The notes under the pieces are model-generated. The model had not been told where the DNA came from. It saw nothing but the letters and a program-made list of their open reading frames with translations, and made no database searches. Positions 49,162-60,800 of a DNA stretch of 64,000 bases are shown one piece after another. Each line of letters opens with the position of its first letter. The stretch's first letter is position 1. Position numbers and translations under genes: made by a program. Source of the DNA: Aquilaria yunnanensis (taxonomy: Eukaryota; Streptophyta; Magnoliopsida; Malvales; Thymelaeaceae). The stretch lies in contig CM077599.1 in assembly GCA_039654915.1 (NCBI GenBank), positions 15,192,501-15,256,500 of the forward strand, in the 5' to 3' direction.

Positions 49162-49923
49162 CTAACGCTTGGAATATTGAGGAGCTTTACGAGCCTTCTT
49201 GAGACCAACTTTCTTCCTCTCAACAATTCTAGAATCTCTCGTCAAAAGCCCTTCCTTCTTCAAAGGAGCTCTGTGATTCTTGTTCACCTTCAGCAATGCA
49301 CGAGCAACGCCAAGCGTGATCGCCTGCGCCTGCCCAGAAAGGCCACCGCCATGAGCCTTCACAAACACATCGTAACTGTTCTCATACCCCAAAGCAACCA
49401 GCGGCACTTTCACGTACTGTAACCATAAAGGGTTCCCTTGGAGATATTCCTGCGCCGTAAAATTTTCCAATACTTCATAACACGGCACCTCACAAGCATT
49501 TCGTCGAACACCTCAAATGCAGCACGAAACGATTAACTGCCTAAATTACAAAATTTAAGCAGAACCCAAGTTCAAATGTCAACTGAAAGGTACCCGAGCG
49601 TCGCGGTAGTTGATGAAGACCTGTCCGGTGCCTTCCTGAAGGACGACCCGAGCAATGGCGCATTTCCGGCGGCCGGTGCCGATGAGGGTCTGGGCGGCGA
49701 ATCCATCGGGAAGCCGGGACTTGACATACTTCTTGATGTCAGTAACTGGCTCCGATTCGGCTGGAGAGGCGACGGTGGCGGTAATGGAAAGGGGGCGCGA
49801 GCGTTTGGGGAGCGGAGAGAATTTGTGTCGAGGGAAAGAGAGGGAGCTCGAGCTTTGGGAAACTGGGGATGAGAGCCAGAGTGAAGAAAGTGAGGAAGCA
49901 AGCGAAGATACCGTTAGAGACAT
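49162..49923 (-). CDS. PRPS9: plastid 30S ribosomal protein uS9 (RPS9), nuclear-encoded
   Basis: Exons 49594-49923 and 49162-49449 encode 205 residues across one 144-nt GT-AG intron. Residues 1 to about 50 are rich in serine and poor in acidic residues, as in a chloroplast transit peptide. The S9 domain begins near [15 protein letters not shown] (80-94) and includes [19 protein letters not shown] and the family-typical basic C-terminal tail ending APQYSKR, which in bacterial-type S9 reaches toward the ribosomal P site. By homology it assembles the head of the plastid small subunit. The start is the first ATG and gives the normal transit-peptide length. A mitochondrial S9 is less likely given the close match to the remembered plastid form. 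Confidence 0.94.
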
Positions 49924-50066
49924 TTTATTGGTTCAGGAATTCCTCTGAGAGAAACGGACGTTTCCTTCGACGATGTCTAGGCGAAGAAGATGAAGCACGA
50001 GCGAGCGAGACTGAACGTCAAACCGTGATGGGATAAGCCTGATGAATGGACGAAACTAACCTTTGA

Positions 50067-50229
50067 GACATCGCCCCGTTTGGAAACCGCTTTTGTTATC
50101 GGCGTTAGAGTTTTGGATAAATTATTTAATGGTTGAGATGAAAACGCTGAAGCTAAAAATTAAAAGCTACCATTCGATAGCTTTTTTAAAACTCTAACTC
50201 TAATCGCTGATGCTAAAACCAAACAGGGC
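50067..50229. mobile_element. short TIR MITE
   Basis: The left end GCCCCGTTTGGAAACCGCTTTT and the complement of the right end (GGCCCTGTTTGGTTTTAGC) are inverted, as are the inner AGAGTTTTGGA-type and CTCTAACTC-type blocks. The length is about 163 bp. ATC flanks both ends, a possible 3-bp duplication. The superfamily is unclear (PIF/Harbinger-like ends). Confidence 0.5.
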
Positions 50230-51370
50230 CATCATCGTGCTTAGGAGTGTTAGCAATTTGAGTTTTTATCGAACTATTTGAGCTTGAGTTTGAGCTCAAA
50301 ATTAGTGTTAATGGATTGAGTCTTTTAAACTTTGAGTACAATTTGAGCCGTTTATGCCATTTGAACCTTTTATCAAATCAAGCCAAAACATGCTAGTGTT
50401 TTGCTCAATAGATTTTTAAGCCTATTAAATCATATATAATATTAATATAAATAATAATAATATAAATATTAAGAACATATTATTAATAATTAAAATGAAG
50501 TAAAAAGTAAAACCTAAAATCTCAAAACTCAGCAAAAGATAGAGGCACGAAGGCGCAGTCATGTAGCTCGTGATCGTCTCTACCTTAGGACTTATTTTCT
50601 TTGATTCTATGCAGGCCGAAGCAGGCCGCCACACTTTTCCCCTAATCTTTGACTTCTCTGCTGGACTTCTTTTCAGTCACTCAACTTGTACAGTCGCACC
50701 TCCATAGTTCACATTCGCAGTTTGCCTAACTCCTCTGACCACCAATTTCTTCTTCGTACTTCTCCTTTGTCGTACCAATCTCCTCCGACTTCTTCAACCG
50801 CTGACTATTGCCATCTTATATTCAACTGACTTGTTACCCAGACATGGCGAACCAACCTCCCTTTGCCGCCAATCTGGACTGGGTTCACAGGACTACTAGT
50901 ATATCTCCACTTCAACGTTTCCCTCATTCAACCTAGCCTACAGACATTAGTCAATATTTGGTTGTTGATTTTGGTTATTAAAATTGGTAATTGTATGATT
51001 TTGGTTGTTGAAATGTAATTGTATAATTTTGGTTTTTTTCTTATTATTATTTGTGTAATTGAACCTGATTGCAACTATTGTTATGGATTTTGGTGTTGTT
51101 TTTCTTTTTCTTTCTTTCTTTTTTCCAAAACAAGCTCGAGCTTGTTTTGGAAAAAAAGAAAGAAAGAAAAAGAAAAACAACACATCAATCTCTTTAATAG
51201 ATTTTTAAAACCTTTCAAATGTTCAAATTAAGCTCGAGTATCATCCCAAGCTGAACTTAAACATCATTTCCCCAAGCTCGTTGAGCCTGAGCCTAAGCAC
51301 CCCTCAGAGTAAAACGAGCCAAGCTTGAGCTAAAGATGTTTGGGCTCAGCTCAGCTCAATAAAACACCTA
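50230..51370. other. possible decayed TIR element containing a long palindrome
   Basis: Both ends are rich in GAGCTTGAG/CTCAAGCTC-like words (50270-50300 and 51290-51350) in opposite orientation. The interior holds CT-rich, exon-like sequence at 50640-50930 and a 91-bp hairpin. I could not find a duplication, so the element call is weak. Confidence 0.3.
51093..51183. repeat. 91-bp loopless inverted repeat (hairpin)
   Basis: The left arm 51093-51137 and right arm 51138-51183 are exact inverse complements apart from one extra A in the right arm. The centre is AAGCTCGAGCTT with no spacer. The arms are a polypyrimidine strand and its polypurine complement. Confidence 0.95.
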
Positions 51371-51823
51371 GTCATGCATAACATCATTCTTTGTTTTTTT
51401 TTTTTTTTTCTCATTTCTCATCCCTATTTGATGGATCATTCATGGTAAACATCTCCTAAAAATCTTATAGCGTTGCAATGATGTTCAACAGTCCTTGCTC
51501 ATATTTGAGTTTGTAATGATGATTAAAAAATTATATAGTTTTTATTTTTTTACATTTAAAATAAAAAAGATGATAAAAATAAATATTAAAATAATAATTT
51601 GAAAGTTAATATGATAAAATAATTTACGAAATATGAAAACTGTACAAAAATTTTGTTAATATAAAACAAATTATATTGCAATAATTTGGAATGGATAAGT
51701 ATTTCTCTACATACTCATGTAACTCTCATTTTGTTGTCTTTGCATTCATATAAGAGGTTAAAATGGAATACAAAGTTAAACCTTTGCTCGCATATAAATG
51801 TTAGTACAAAACTTTATCATGGA

Positions 51824-51962
51824 CTTCGCAAATGTAGCCTGGGTGGTGAGGGCGCTACCCTCTCATGCCACCGGCCCTAGTTTGAAAGCATCATCACCCC
51901 TTTACCCTTGACAAACCCTCGACTCTAGTAGGTAGATATTCTAAGTGACAAAAAAAAAAACA
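51824..51962 (+). mobile_element. tRNA-derived SINE with target-site duplication
   Basis: The 139-bp body has an A-box-like GCCTGGGTGGTGAGG, a weak B-box-like CTAGTTTGAAAGC and an A-run near its end. An exact 11-bp direct repeat TTTATCATGGA flanks it (51813-51823 and 51963-51973), the signature of LINE-driven retroposition. Confidence 0.75.
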
Positions 51963-52194
51963 TTTATCATGGAACTAATATCTGATTTGGTTTCATGTGA
52001 TTTTCCTACTAGGCAAGGATAGGGTACCGTATAAGTACCCAGTACTCCACTATTCTTGATTATTATTATTTTTTTACTTCCACAAGCCTACCTTTTGGCC
52101 AACCAATTACTAGCTTTTTCTCAACATACCATCACTAACATTCACCATGAATTTTTTTATACTCATAATTAACTACATTACAAAGTTTAAGGGT

Positions 52195-52320
52195 TTAGGA
52201 GTGAAGAGGTGACTTGAACCTGGGAAGTTTAAAGGTTTAGGAGGGGAAGGGTGGCTCGAACTCGAGCCCAGGCTATAGAAGGTCAAAGCTCTATCCATCC
52301 CGCCAAGGGTTCAAAGACCA
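52195..52320 (-). mobile_element. SINE-like tRNA-derived sequence, antisense
   Basis: On the minus strand there is GGCGGGATGGATAGAGC (A-box-like), followed by GAGTTCGAGCC (near-consensus B box) and, further on, a second B-box-like GGTTCAAGTC. It lacks the other conserved bases of a real tRNA gene. The boundaries and duplication are unclear. Confidence 0.4.
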
Positions 52321-52360
52321 CCACAAACATATTAAACAACAGTCTCAACTAATAAAATAG

Positions 52361-53922
52361 GAAAAAATTGCACCCATGACCCTTAACCTTTTATTATAAT
52401 ACTATTTTGGACCCTAACCTACATTTCATGCATAGAACATCTATAACCTCATTTAAGTGTTTTATTTTGAACTTTTTATAGATGAAAAATGTTAATATGG
52501 ATGGAAAATACCATCTGGCATGCTAATGTGGACGATTTGCTATGGTGGTACAATAAATCATACACCTACTAACCCAAATGTTTGTGTGAAATGAAAGAAA
52601 AAATTAAAAAAAAAAAAACGTTAAACCTTTTTTCAGAATTCGGTCATCAACTCCTCCACATTTGTCTTCCCTTTCCAAAATCACATTTCCGCACCCTCTT
52701 CTCACTGCTTCCATAGAGCTGGGAAAACCATCCAAAAAATTTCGGCACCGGTTCCTATAAATCCATTGGTTTCTTGCTCCTCCAATTTCTCGCTCTCCTT
52801 TTTGCCGGAGCTTTTCTTGCTTTTGTTCCTGAACGATGAAGACAGCCTTGAAGAATCTGTTGACACTTGAGAACAGTAAAACAGTGGGGCTCAGTATTTG
52901 GTGACTCCTTGGTGGTGTTTGTGGTGGGAGATTCATAGGCAAGATGGAGGTGCCTAGTGTTTACACGGAGGTGGATGAGGTCTTTGAATTGAAGCCCGGG
53001 GTGAAGTGATTTGTGGGTCAGTTTGAGGAGGTGAAAAAGCAGATTTAGAAGAGTAATTAGGAATTTGACGTCTGTTTTCAAGAATTCAAAACAAGGGTTT
53101 TGATTTTGGATTCCAATTCAGGTCCCGGTGTTTCGATTTGTAGAAGCAGGAGCATTAGTTATGTTTTCCAATGAAAGCTTATGTTAGCAATTTCTGAAGT
53201 AAAGGAAACCAATTTTTGTCCTCCCCACATCATCCGTTGCCCAACTGGCAACTAATACACAAAATAATCAATGTTTTTGAAGAAGGCTTGGAGCTATAAG
53301 GGGAAAGGGAAGAAAGAAATGAAATAGGGAGGGGTGGGCGAGAAAGTGTTGGTGGCGACAATGTTGTTCGTGCCGCTGAACTCCTCGCCCACACCTCCGA
53401 CATTTGCCATCACCAACCCAAGGGCCGCTGCCTCCACTTACTGCTCCCTTGTCCCACAAACTTCCAGCCAAAATCACCTATGTCATTTGCACGTTGTCCA
53501 GTGACGTTCCAAAAAAACAGAGGAAAATTGGAGGTCGATGTGGACAATTTGAATGTTTATTTCAACTTCAAGATTCTCCATTAAGGTGTTAATCTAGGCA
53601 ACTTGTCATGTCTCTGATTTTGCTGGGTTGGATGGCATCTTTGCGATGACAGACGAAGCCATATGCTCGCTCAAACACGATGGCCAGCGACATTGATTTG
53701 GATTCAAGTTTTTTTTTTCTTTTTCACATCATTGTGTCACTATGTCAAATCATTCATATTGGCATGTCAGATGGCATTTTTCACACATATAACATTTTCC
53801 ACCTACAAAAGATAAAAAATGGAACATTTAAATGAGGTTAAGGACATTTTACGCAAGGAATGTTAGTTAGAGTCTAAAATAGTACAATAATAAAAGATTA
53901 GGGTCCATGGGTGCAATTTACT
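52361..53922. mobile_element. long-TIR Pack-MULE-like element
   Basis: The left arm (AATTGCACCCATGACCCTTAA, in part, to about 52560) and the right arm (about 53720-53922, complement GTAAATTGCACCCATGGACC) are inverted over roughly 200 bp. The interior is GC-richer. From 52944 a plus-strand frame starts with ATG and reads protein-like (VYTEVDEVFELKPGVK, then FVGQFEEVKKQI), broken by stops, as expected of a captured gene piece. I do not recognise the source. The duplications are blurred by A-runs. Confidence 0.7.
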
Positions 53923-53950
53923 AAAAAAAAATAATATAGCAAAATATCAA

Positions 53951-54539
53951 GTAAATTGTATAAATAATCCATAACTTTTAACTATTGTTTCATTTTAGTC
54001 CCTAACCTATTGAATGTTTTGTTTTGATTTTAAACCAATTAAAAAGTTTCATTTTGGCCCTAAATCTAATAAAAATATTTCATTTTGGTCCCAATTGGAT
54101 GAAATATGTTAACTTAAAATATTCTTCTGATAAAATTTTTTTAGATTATTATTTAAACTATTTGGTAACCATCTTACAATAAATTTAATCTCTATGATAA
54201 TTTTTTATAGTTAATAGAAAATTCAATTCATCTTTTTTTTTTCTTTCTATAAATTGAACTTATTTTATTTAGGAAGGAAAAACTAATAATTTAAATTGTC
54301 TATTTTTCATAAAGAAATATTAAACTGTTTAAATTTATTAGAAGACAGTTACCAAATATTTAAATCAGAATTTCAAAAGTTTATATTTGACAGTTATTCT
54401 GAGTTAAATAATTTCATCTGGTGATGGACCAAAATGAAATAGTTTTAATAGGTTTACGACTACAATAGAATATTTAATAGGTTAGGGACTAAAATGAAAT
54501 GACAATTAAAGGTTTAGGATTATTTAGGCAATTTACTCA
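53951..54539. mobile_element. TIR MITE (family C)
   Basis: The left end GTAAATTGTATAAATAATCC and the complement of the right end (TGAGTAAATTGCCTAAATAA) are inverted. The arms carry the TTTCATTTTAGTCC and CATTTTGGTCCCAATTGGAT phrases and their complements. An exact 11-bp direct repeat CAAAATATCAA flanks it (53940-53950 and 54540-54550). Confidence 0.8.
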
Positions 54540-54559
54540 CAAAATATCAATCAAAAGAA

Positions 54560-55006
54560 AAATTACAAAAACCACCATGTGGTTTTATCTAACCTACATT
54601 TTGTCTCTTATTTTTTCAAAACCTACACTTTATCTATTATTTCATTTACAGTGTCTGACAACAACTTTTTCATTTAAATTGTCTGACAACCATATTCCAG
54701 TAATTTTAAAATTTTTTATATTTCCTTTGTAGATAACAGACCTCTAAAAAAGTAATAATATATATTTACAGAGAGAAAAATAAATTTATAAAAAGGAAAA
54801 AACTGATAATTTCTAATATCTATTAACTATAAAAAAAATATTAGAGAGATTGAATTACTAAAATATGACTATCGTATAGTTTAAGTTAGGGTTTCAGAAG
54901 GTGTTACCAAACAGTATAAAAGAAATATGGGACAAAATGTCAAATTTTAAAAGCAAGGGAGGTATAGTGTAGGTTAGGGCAAATTTTATTGGGGTAATTG
55001 TAAGTT
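54560..55006. mobile_element. TIR MITE (family A)
   Basis: Outer arms (TCTAACCTACATTTTGTC against the inverted TAACCTACACTATACC) and inner arms (CAACAACTTTTTCATTTAA against TCAGAAGGTGTTACC) are inverted pairs. It is the third copy of the family also seen at 4960-6461 and 47263-47702. No duplication was resolved. Confidence 0.65.
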
Positions 55007-55213
55007 TCCTATCAATTAAATGAAGAAATTCTAAATGAAACAACAAATTCAACTGTAAGAATAACAATCTAACTAAAAGTGCAACAATGCCAACAAACCA
55101 CCAAAATTGTAAATGAAGTAGGAAACTTGACTGAAGAAACATAATTCTTAGTACATTTAATCAAATTCCTTTGTCTTTTCATACACACTGAATACAATTA
55201 TTTATTTAAAGAA

Positions 55214-55564
55214 GGGTAAACTTCACCTATCATCCATAAACTATATCTTATATTGTTTAATCGTTCTGAAACTATCAAATGTTATATCAATCATTTTTAA
55301 ACTATTTAATTATTGTTGTCTCGTCCTGTTATCTATCACATCATTAGTGATGGATGAAAAAGTAATATCACACAACAGGCACATTATTTTTTTCATGTCA
55401 CATTAATTATCATATCTTTTTTTCATCTGTCTTTAATGATTGTGATGGACAACAGGACGACTAAACAACATTAGATATAGTTTAGGTATGAATAAACAAC
55501 ACTCAATATTAGGATAATTAAATAATACTAAATATAGTTTAGGGCCGATAGATGTAGTTTATCC
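55214..55564. mobile_element. TIR MITE (family B)
   Basis: The ends GGGTAAACTTCACCTATC and the complement GGATAAACTACATCTATC bound a 351-bp element. The candidate 9-bp duplications TTTAAAGAA (55205-55213) and TATAAAGAA (55565-55573) match at 8 of 9. It is related to 31633-31948. Confidence 0.78.
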
Positions 55565-55599
55565 TATAAAGAATTAAATGAATAAAAGGAAAAAAAATG

Positions 55600-55730
55600 T
55601 ACCCATGCTACAGTGAGTTAGCATAAGCTATGCTACTTACCTGGCGTTGGGGGCATTGTGAAGGCAATGCCCTAGGTTCGATTCCCACCTCAAAAATGTA
55701 TTTGCAAAATGCTGCCCAAATAATTACCAA
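55600..55730 (+). mobile_element. SINE-like tRNA-derived sequence
   Basis: AGGTTCGATTCCC at about 55673-55685 is a consensus polymerase III B box, preceded by TACCTGGCGTTGGGGG, which is weakly A-box-like. No tRNA cloverleaf can be drawn. The ends and duplication are not resolved. Confidence 0.4.
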
Positions 55731-55738
55731 ATAATTTA

Positions 55739-57766
55739 GGCCTAAATACACCATTAGTCCTCTAACTTTGCCAACTCATACGAGTTGGTTATTTAAGTTT
55801 GACTCAATATGACTTAGTCCTCAAACTTTACAAAATTATGTGCTTAGTCCACAAACTTATTAAATTGTGCGACTTAGTCCTCCAGTTGTCAAGATAAACT
55901 AGAACTTAAAGCCCCAACTTCCAATCTTTCAGCAAAATGACCTTTCTATTTAGAAACTTCTATTATCACCAAACTCATAGTTTAATAAACTTTACTAAGT
56001 TGTTAAATATATAATTAAATAATTAAATAACTTACAAAATGATAATTCAAAAAAATTATATACAATGATTTAAAAAATTTATAATTATTTAATAATTTAT
56101 ATTTTTCTTATTTTTTTAGAAAGTATTTTGGTTGATTGATTGATTTATTGGAAAGCAAAAAATTATTTTTATGCACTCCACTATTATGTTGATCAATTAT
56201 TTTTTTATAGGTATTTTTTCTCACTTTTTTCATATAAAAATGTGCAATATTTTGGAGTTATGAATTTAGCGATCATTTTAGAACAGTTTTTTAAAGCAGA
56301 TTTAGTTTTCAAATAATTGCTAATAGTATGTATAATTTAAAAGAAAGAAATCTAGTAAGTACTAATATAAAATTAGTATTGAATCTTTATAACTAGTTTA
56401 ATAAATGGATTCCACTTAATTGGAATGCTGACTATTTTTTTTCTTTTGATGGATTTCAACTAGTATTTATATTTGAGCAAAAGATTTAAATTAAACAAAA
56501 AGAAGCCATTAATATGCAAGAAATTGAAGGAATAAATAAGGTAAAGAAAAACTGAGGAATAAGATAAGGAAAAATCATCCCAAAGTTAGAGGTTGGATTT
56601 TTTTATGTAGAAAATTTACTAATAATAGGGAATTTATGTTATTAAAAAAGTAAGAAAATATATAGGAAAAATAAATGATCAAAGTAAATGTGGAGAAAAT
56701 AAAGAATAGATTTTTTGGCTTTCTAATTGTAATCCATCAAAAGAAAAAAAAAATTAGCCAACATTTTAATTAAGTGGAATCCATCCATTAGGCTAGTTCT
56801 AGAGATTCAATGCCAATTTCATATTAGTAATTATAAGATTTTTTTATTTTAAATTATACATACTATAAGTTTGAAATTACAATTCTTTTGTTACTGTTGT
56901 TTTTTGTAAAGGGGACATATCCTTATGTTACTTTTTTTATGGTTTATATAGTATTTTTTTTGTAGAATCAAAACGTTCAAAAAATCTATATAAGAGTTTT
57001 AGCTAATGCCTATATAAAAATGTGTAAATTTTAGTATTTATTTTTAAATTTTTCTTCTGAAAAAAATGATAAAATCCAAGGAAATTATAGTACCATTTTC
57101 ATTAGCATAAGAATTGCAATGGATAAATTAGTTTTAAGATCATGTGATATACTAATTATGAATGACAAAATATTAATACCAAAAGATTAATTTGGAAAAT
57201 TGTTTAAAAACTAAATCTACTTAAAAAAACTCTTCCAAAATGATCTCTAAATTCATAACTCTGTAATATTCCACATTTTAAAAAAAAGGTGGGAAAAAAT
57301 ATTTAGAAAAAAATAATTGATCAACATAATAGTGAAGTACATAAAAGATAACTTTTTTCTTTCCAATAAATCAAGCAAAGTATTTTCTAAAAAATAAGAA
57401 AAATATAAATTATTAAATAATTAAAATTTTTTAAATTATTGTATATAATTTTTTTAATTATCATTTTGTGAGTTTTTTTAATTAGTTAATTATGTATTTA
57501 ATGATTTAGTAAATTTTGTTAACCTATGAGTTTGGTAATAATAGAAGCTCCTAAAAATAAGGGTCATTTTGTTGAAAGATTGGAAGTTAGGATTTAAAGT
57601 TATAGTTTGTCCTTGTAGCTAAAGGACTAAGTTGCACCATTTAAAAAGTTTGAGCACCAAGTCGCATGATTTTGCAAAGTTTTAGAACTAAGTCATACTG
57701 AGTCAAAGTTAAGGGACAAACTCGTGTGAGTTGGTAAAGTTGGAGGACTAATTGTGCATTTAGACC
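55739..57766. mobile_element. 2-kb foldback (near-palindromic) MULE-type element
   Basis: The left arm (55739 to about 56455) and the right arm (about 56735 to 57766) are imperfect inverse complements over about 700 bp each. Corresponding blocks include CCTCTAACTTTGCCAACTCA, AACTTCCAATCTTTC, GGAGTTATGAATTTAG and TGGATTCCACTTAATTGGAA. The right arm has about 300 bp extra (about 56876-57190). The ends GGCCTAAATACAC and GGTCTAAATGCAC are flanked by the 9-bp repeats AATAATTTA (55730-55738) and AATCATTTA (57767-57775), 8 of 9. There is no coding capacity. Confidence 0.85.
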
Positions 57767-57863
57767 AATCATTTACCACAATCTACCCTTACTTCTAAAT
57801 ATTTTTTTAAAAAAATCTACCATATTTATTTATTTATTTTTAACCAAGCCAAAGCTTGCTGCC

Positions 57864-60800
57864 TAGGGGTGTAAGTAGTTGGCCTTGACCCAAAACCCAA
57901 CCCTATTTTGCGAGTTAAGGTCAAGTTGAAGAGATGAGGAAGGGCTATTCGGGTCAACCCAAACCCGACCCATTCAAAAGTTAGAAATTGGGTTGGTTCG
58001 GTTAGAACCCAAATCCAACCCAAAATTTGTTTAAAACTAGTCGCGCCAGCCTACCAGGCTATTACACCACACCAGTCCTCTTAATTCCCTATTCTTATGT
58101 AGCAGCCCAACCCAGTAAGTAAGTCCCAACACCCTAAGTTTAATTAAGTCCCCCAAATTCTCTATTATCCCAATTCCCCTCGTGCTTGGAGACTCAGAGA
58201 GTGAGACACAGACGACAGATTAGATCGCATCGTGCAGCGCATGAGCACGGCTGAAGCAGAGAGCCAGGCTCCAAAGGCAGGCAGAGTTCTGCTACAACTG
58301 CTGTTCATCTTCTCTGGCATCGGCGTAGCTTGAGCTCGACGAGACAACTCCTTCAACCCATCACCATTGGTTCGTCACACTTGAAACCATAACTTCATTG
58401 TTCGCCTTGTTGCCCTCGGCCGGTTGGACTCAGTTACGATGTCGCACTCACAAACACTGCTAGAACTTCTCATCGCCCTTGCCGTCACACAGGCCTTCTC
58501 CTACCAACGCCCAGCGCCAGTGGTGCACAAGCGAAGCGAGACGGACTCAGTTACAGTAAGTTTAAAATTTTCAATTTCAAATTAGGTTTAGGGTAAATCA
58601 TCCAAAAAAGTTCTCAATATCAATTGTAATGTTTTATTTAATGATTGATGAATATTAGCTTAGGTTGAATTTGATTAATAGATTGAATATTGATTTCTTT
58701 AAGAATGATGCCTGATGGAGCCTGAACCAAATTGCTAGCTTTGATTAATTGCTTGAGTCTGCGTATTTGTTTGTTTAATTGATTGAGTTCAATTGATTGA
58801 GTTCAATTGATTAATTGATTTAGCTCAATGTGCCAGTTATTGCCAAATTGATAAAAGATGAAAAATTAAGCAGTTCTCTATTTTGTTTATGATTATTTCT
58901 GTATTAATAACTTCTTTGTTAATCTCCATAATGTTACTAAAAATTTTGTTGGTTTTATTTTCAAATGGCAAGTATTGTTGGTGGGGAAGATATTGATGGT
59001 GATGGAACAAGCATTGCCGAAATGCCAGCTTCTACTACTGCTGAAACTATTGGCAATAATGATGCTATTGAGCCCAGTAAGAAGAAAATGAAGCCAAGTG
59101 GGAGTAGGGGCAGGAAGAGAGCTAATTATTGGGCTCACTTTAAGTTTATTGAAGGTAGCAACCAAAGGAAATGTGAGCACATCGATTGTGGTTTTGTTTA
59201 TAGTTGTGATGGTAAGAAGCATGACACCACTAGTTTGAAAAATCACATTGAGTTTAAGTGCAAGGGAATTGAAAGGAAAAATCAATCAACTATTAATTTG
59301 GAAAAAGGAATTGGTGGGGATGCTGTCTTGAGTAATTGGAGGTTTGATTTGGATGCTTGTAGGAAGGCCTTAGCTTATATGGTTATAATGGATGAACTTC
59401 CTTTCTGATTTATTAAAGGAGAGGGATTTAGAGGGTTTTGCAATGTTATCCAACCTAGGTTTCAAGTACCATCTAGGATAACTGTTGCAAAAGGTTGTTA
59501 TCAAGTATTTGTTCATGAAAAAAAAAATCTAAAAAAGTTTTTAGTGTCCAATTCAAAACAGGTGTCCATAACTATTGACAAATGGATTTCAATTCAAAGA
59601 ATTAACTACATGTGTGTCACTGCTCATTTTATTGATAATGAATGGACATTGCAAAAAAGAATATTAAACTTCTGTCTAATTTTTGGACATAAGGGTGAAA
59701 CAATTGGCAAGGCAATTGAAAAAGGCTTAGTTACTTGGGGCATTGAGAATTTGATGACTATTATTGTAGATAATGTTAGTTATAATGATATAGCTTTTGC
59801 CTATTTGAAAAGGAAAATGATTAACAGTTCTAGGTTGAGAAGTATTCAAAATGGGAACTATCTTCATATGAGGTGTGTGGCTTATATAATAAACTTGGTT
59901 GTCAATGATGGACTTAAGCTAACTTCTGATTCTATTATTCGTGTCCGTAATATTGTGAGATATATTAGGCAATCTCCAGCACATTTGTTGAAGTTCAAGA
60001 TTTGTATTGAGGATAAGAAAATTCAGTCCAAGAATTCACCGTCTTGATGTCCTAACTAAATGGAATTCAACATATTTGATGCTTACAGCCTTGAAATTTG
60101 AAAGGGCATTTATTGCATATGAGGATCAAGATCCTTTTTATGTTTGTGAACTTTTAGAGGGTGAAGGTTTAGGGAAACCTGAGAAAAATGATTGGGATAA
60201 AGTGAGATATGTTACTCAGTTGCTTAAAGCCTTTTATGATCTTACTTTATGTGTTTTTGGTTCTCTTTATATCACTACAAATACTTACTTCCATGAGATT
60301 TCTTCGTTGATATCTTGTTGCGTGACTGGGCTAGGGCTACACATAAAGATAATAGCTTTTTTATATGGCTTTGAAAATGAAGAAGAAATGTGATAAATAT
60401 TGGGGTAATCCTGAAAAGATTAATATGATGATTTTTTTTGCCGTTGTACTTGATCCATAATATAAAATGGAGTATTTGGATTTTGTGGTGACAAAGATCT
60501 ATCCTAAGCCCGTGGCAGATAAGCTCATTACAAAGGTGAAAGTGGGTCTAAAAGAATTGTTTAATAAGTACAAGTCAATGTACTCAACTCAAAGTGATCA
60601 TTCAGGTAAATGAACAAGTTGAGAGTTCATATGTCAATGTTATAAATTTGGATGACCATCCAATGAGTACGTCAAATGCAACCCTGGTTGATCAGTGGAA
60701 GTAAATGAAAGCCATTAGTGGTGTTGAGGCTAAAAATGAGTTGGATAAATATCTGGATGAGAAATGCGAATATGATAATGAGGACTTCAGTGTTCTTACT

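Noticed and set aside
49572..49901. Frames overlapping the plastid S9 first exon on either strand
   Set aside because: They are frame shadows of the GC-rich transit-peptide exon.
55670..55690. tRNA gene suggested by GGTTCGATTCC
   Set aside because: No acceptor stem, anticodon arm or D arm can be formed around it, so it is listed only as SINE-like.
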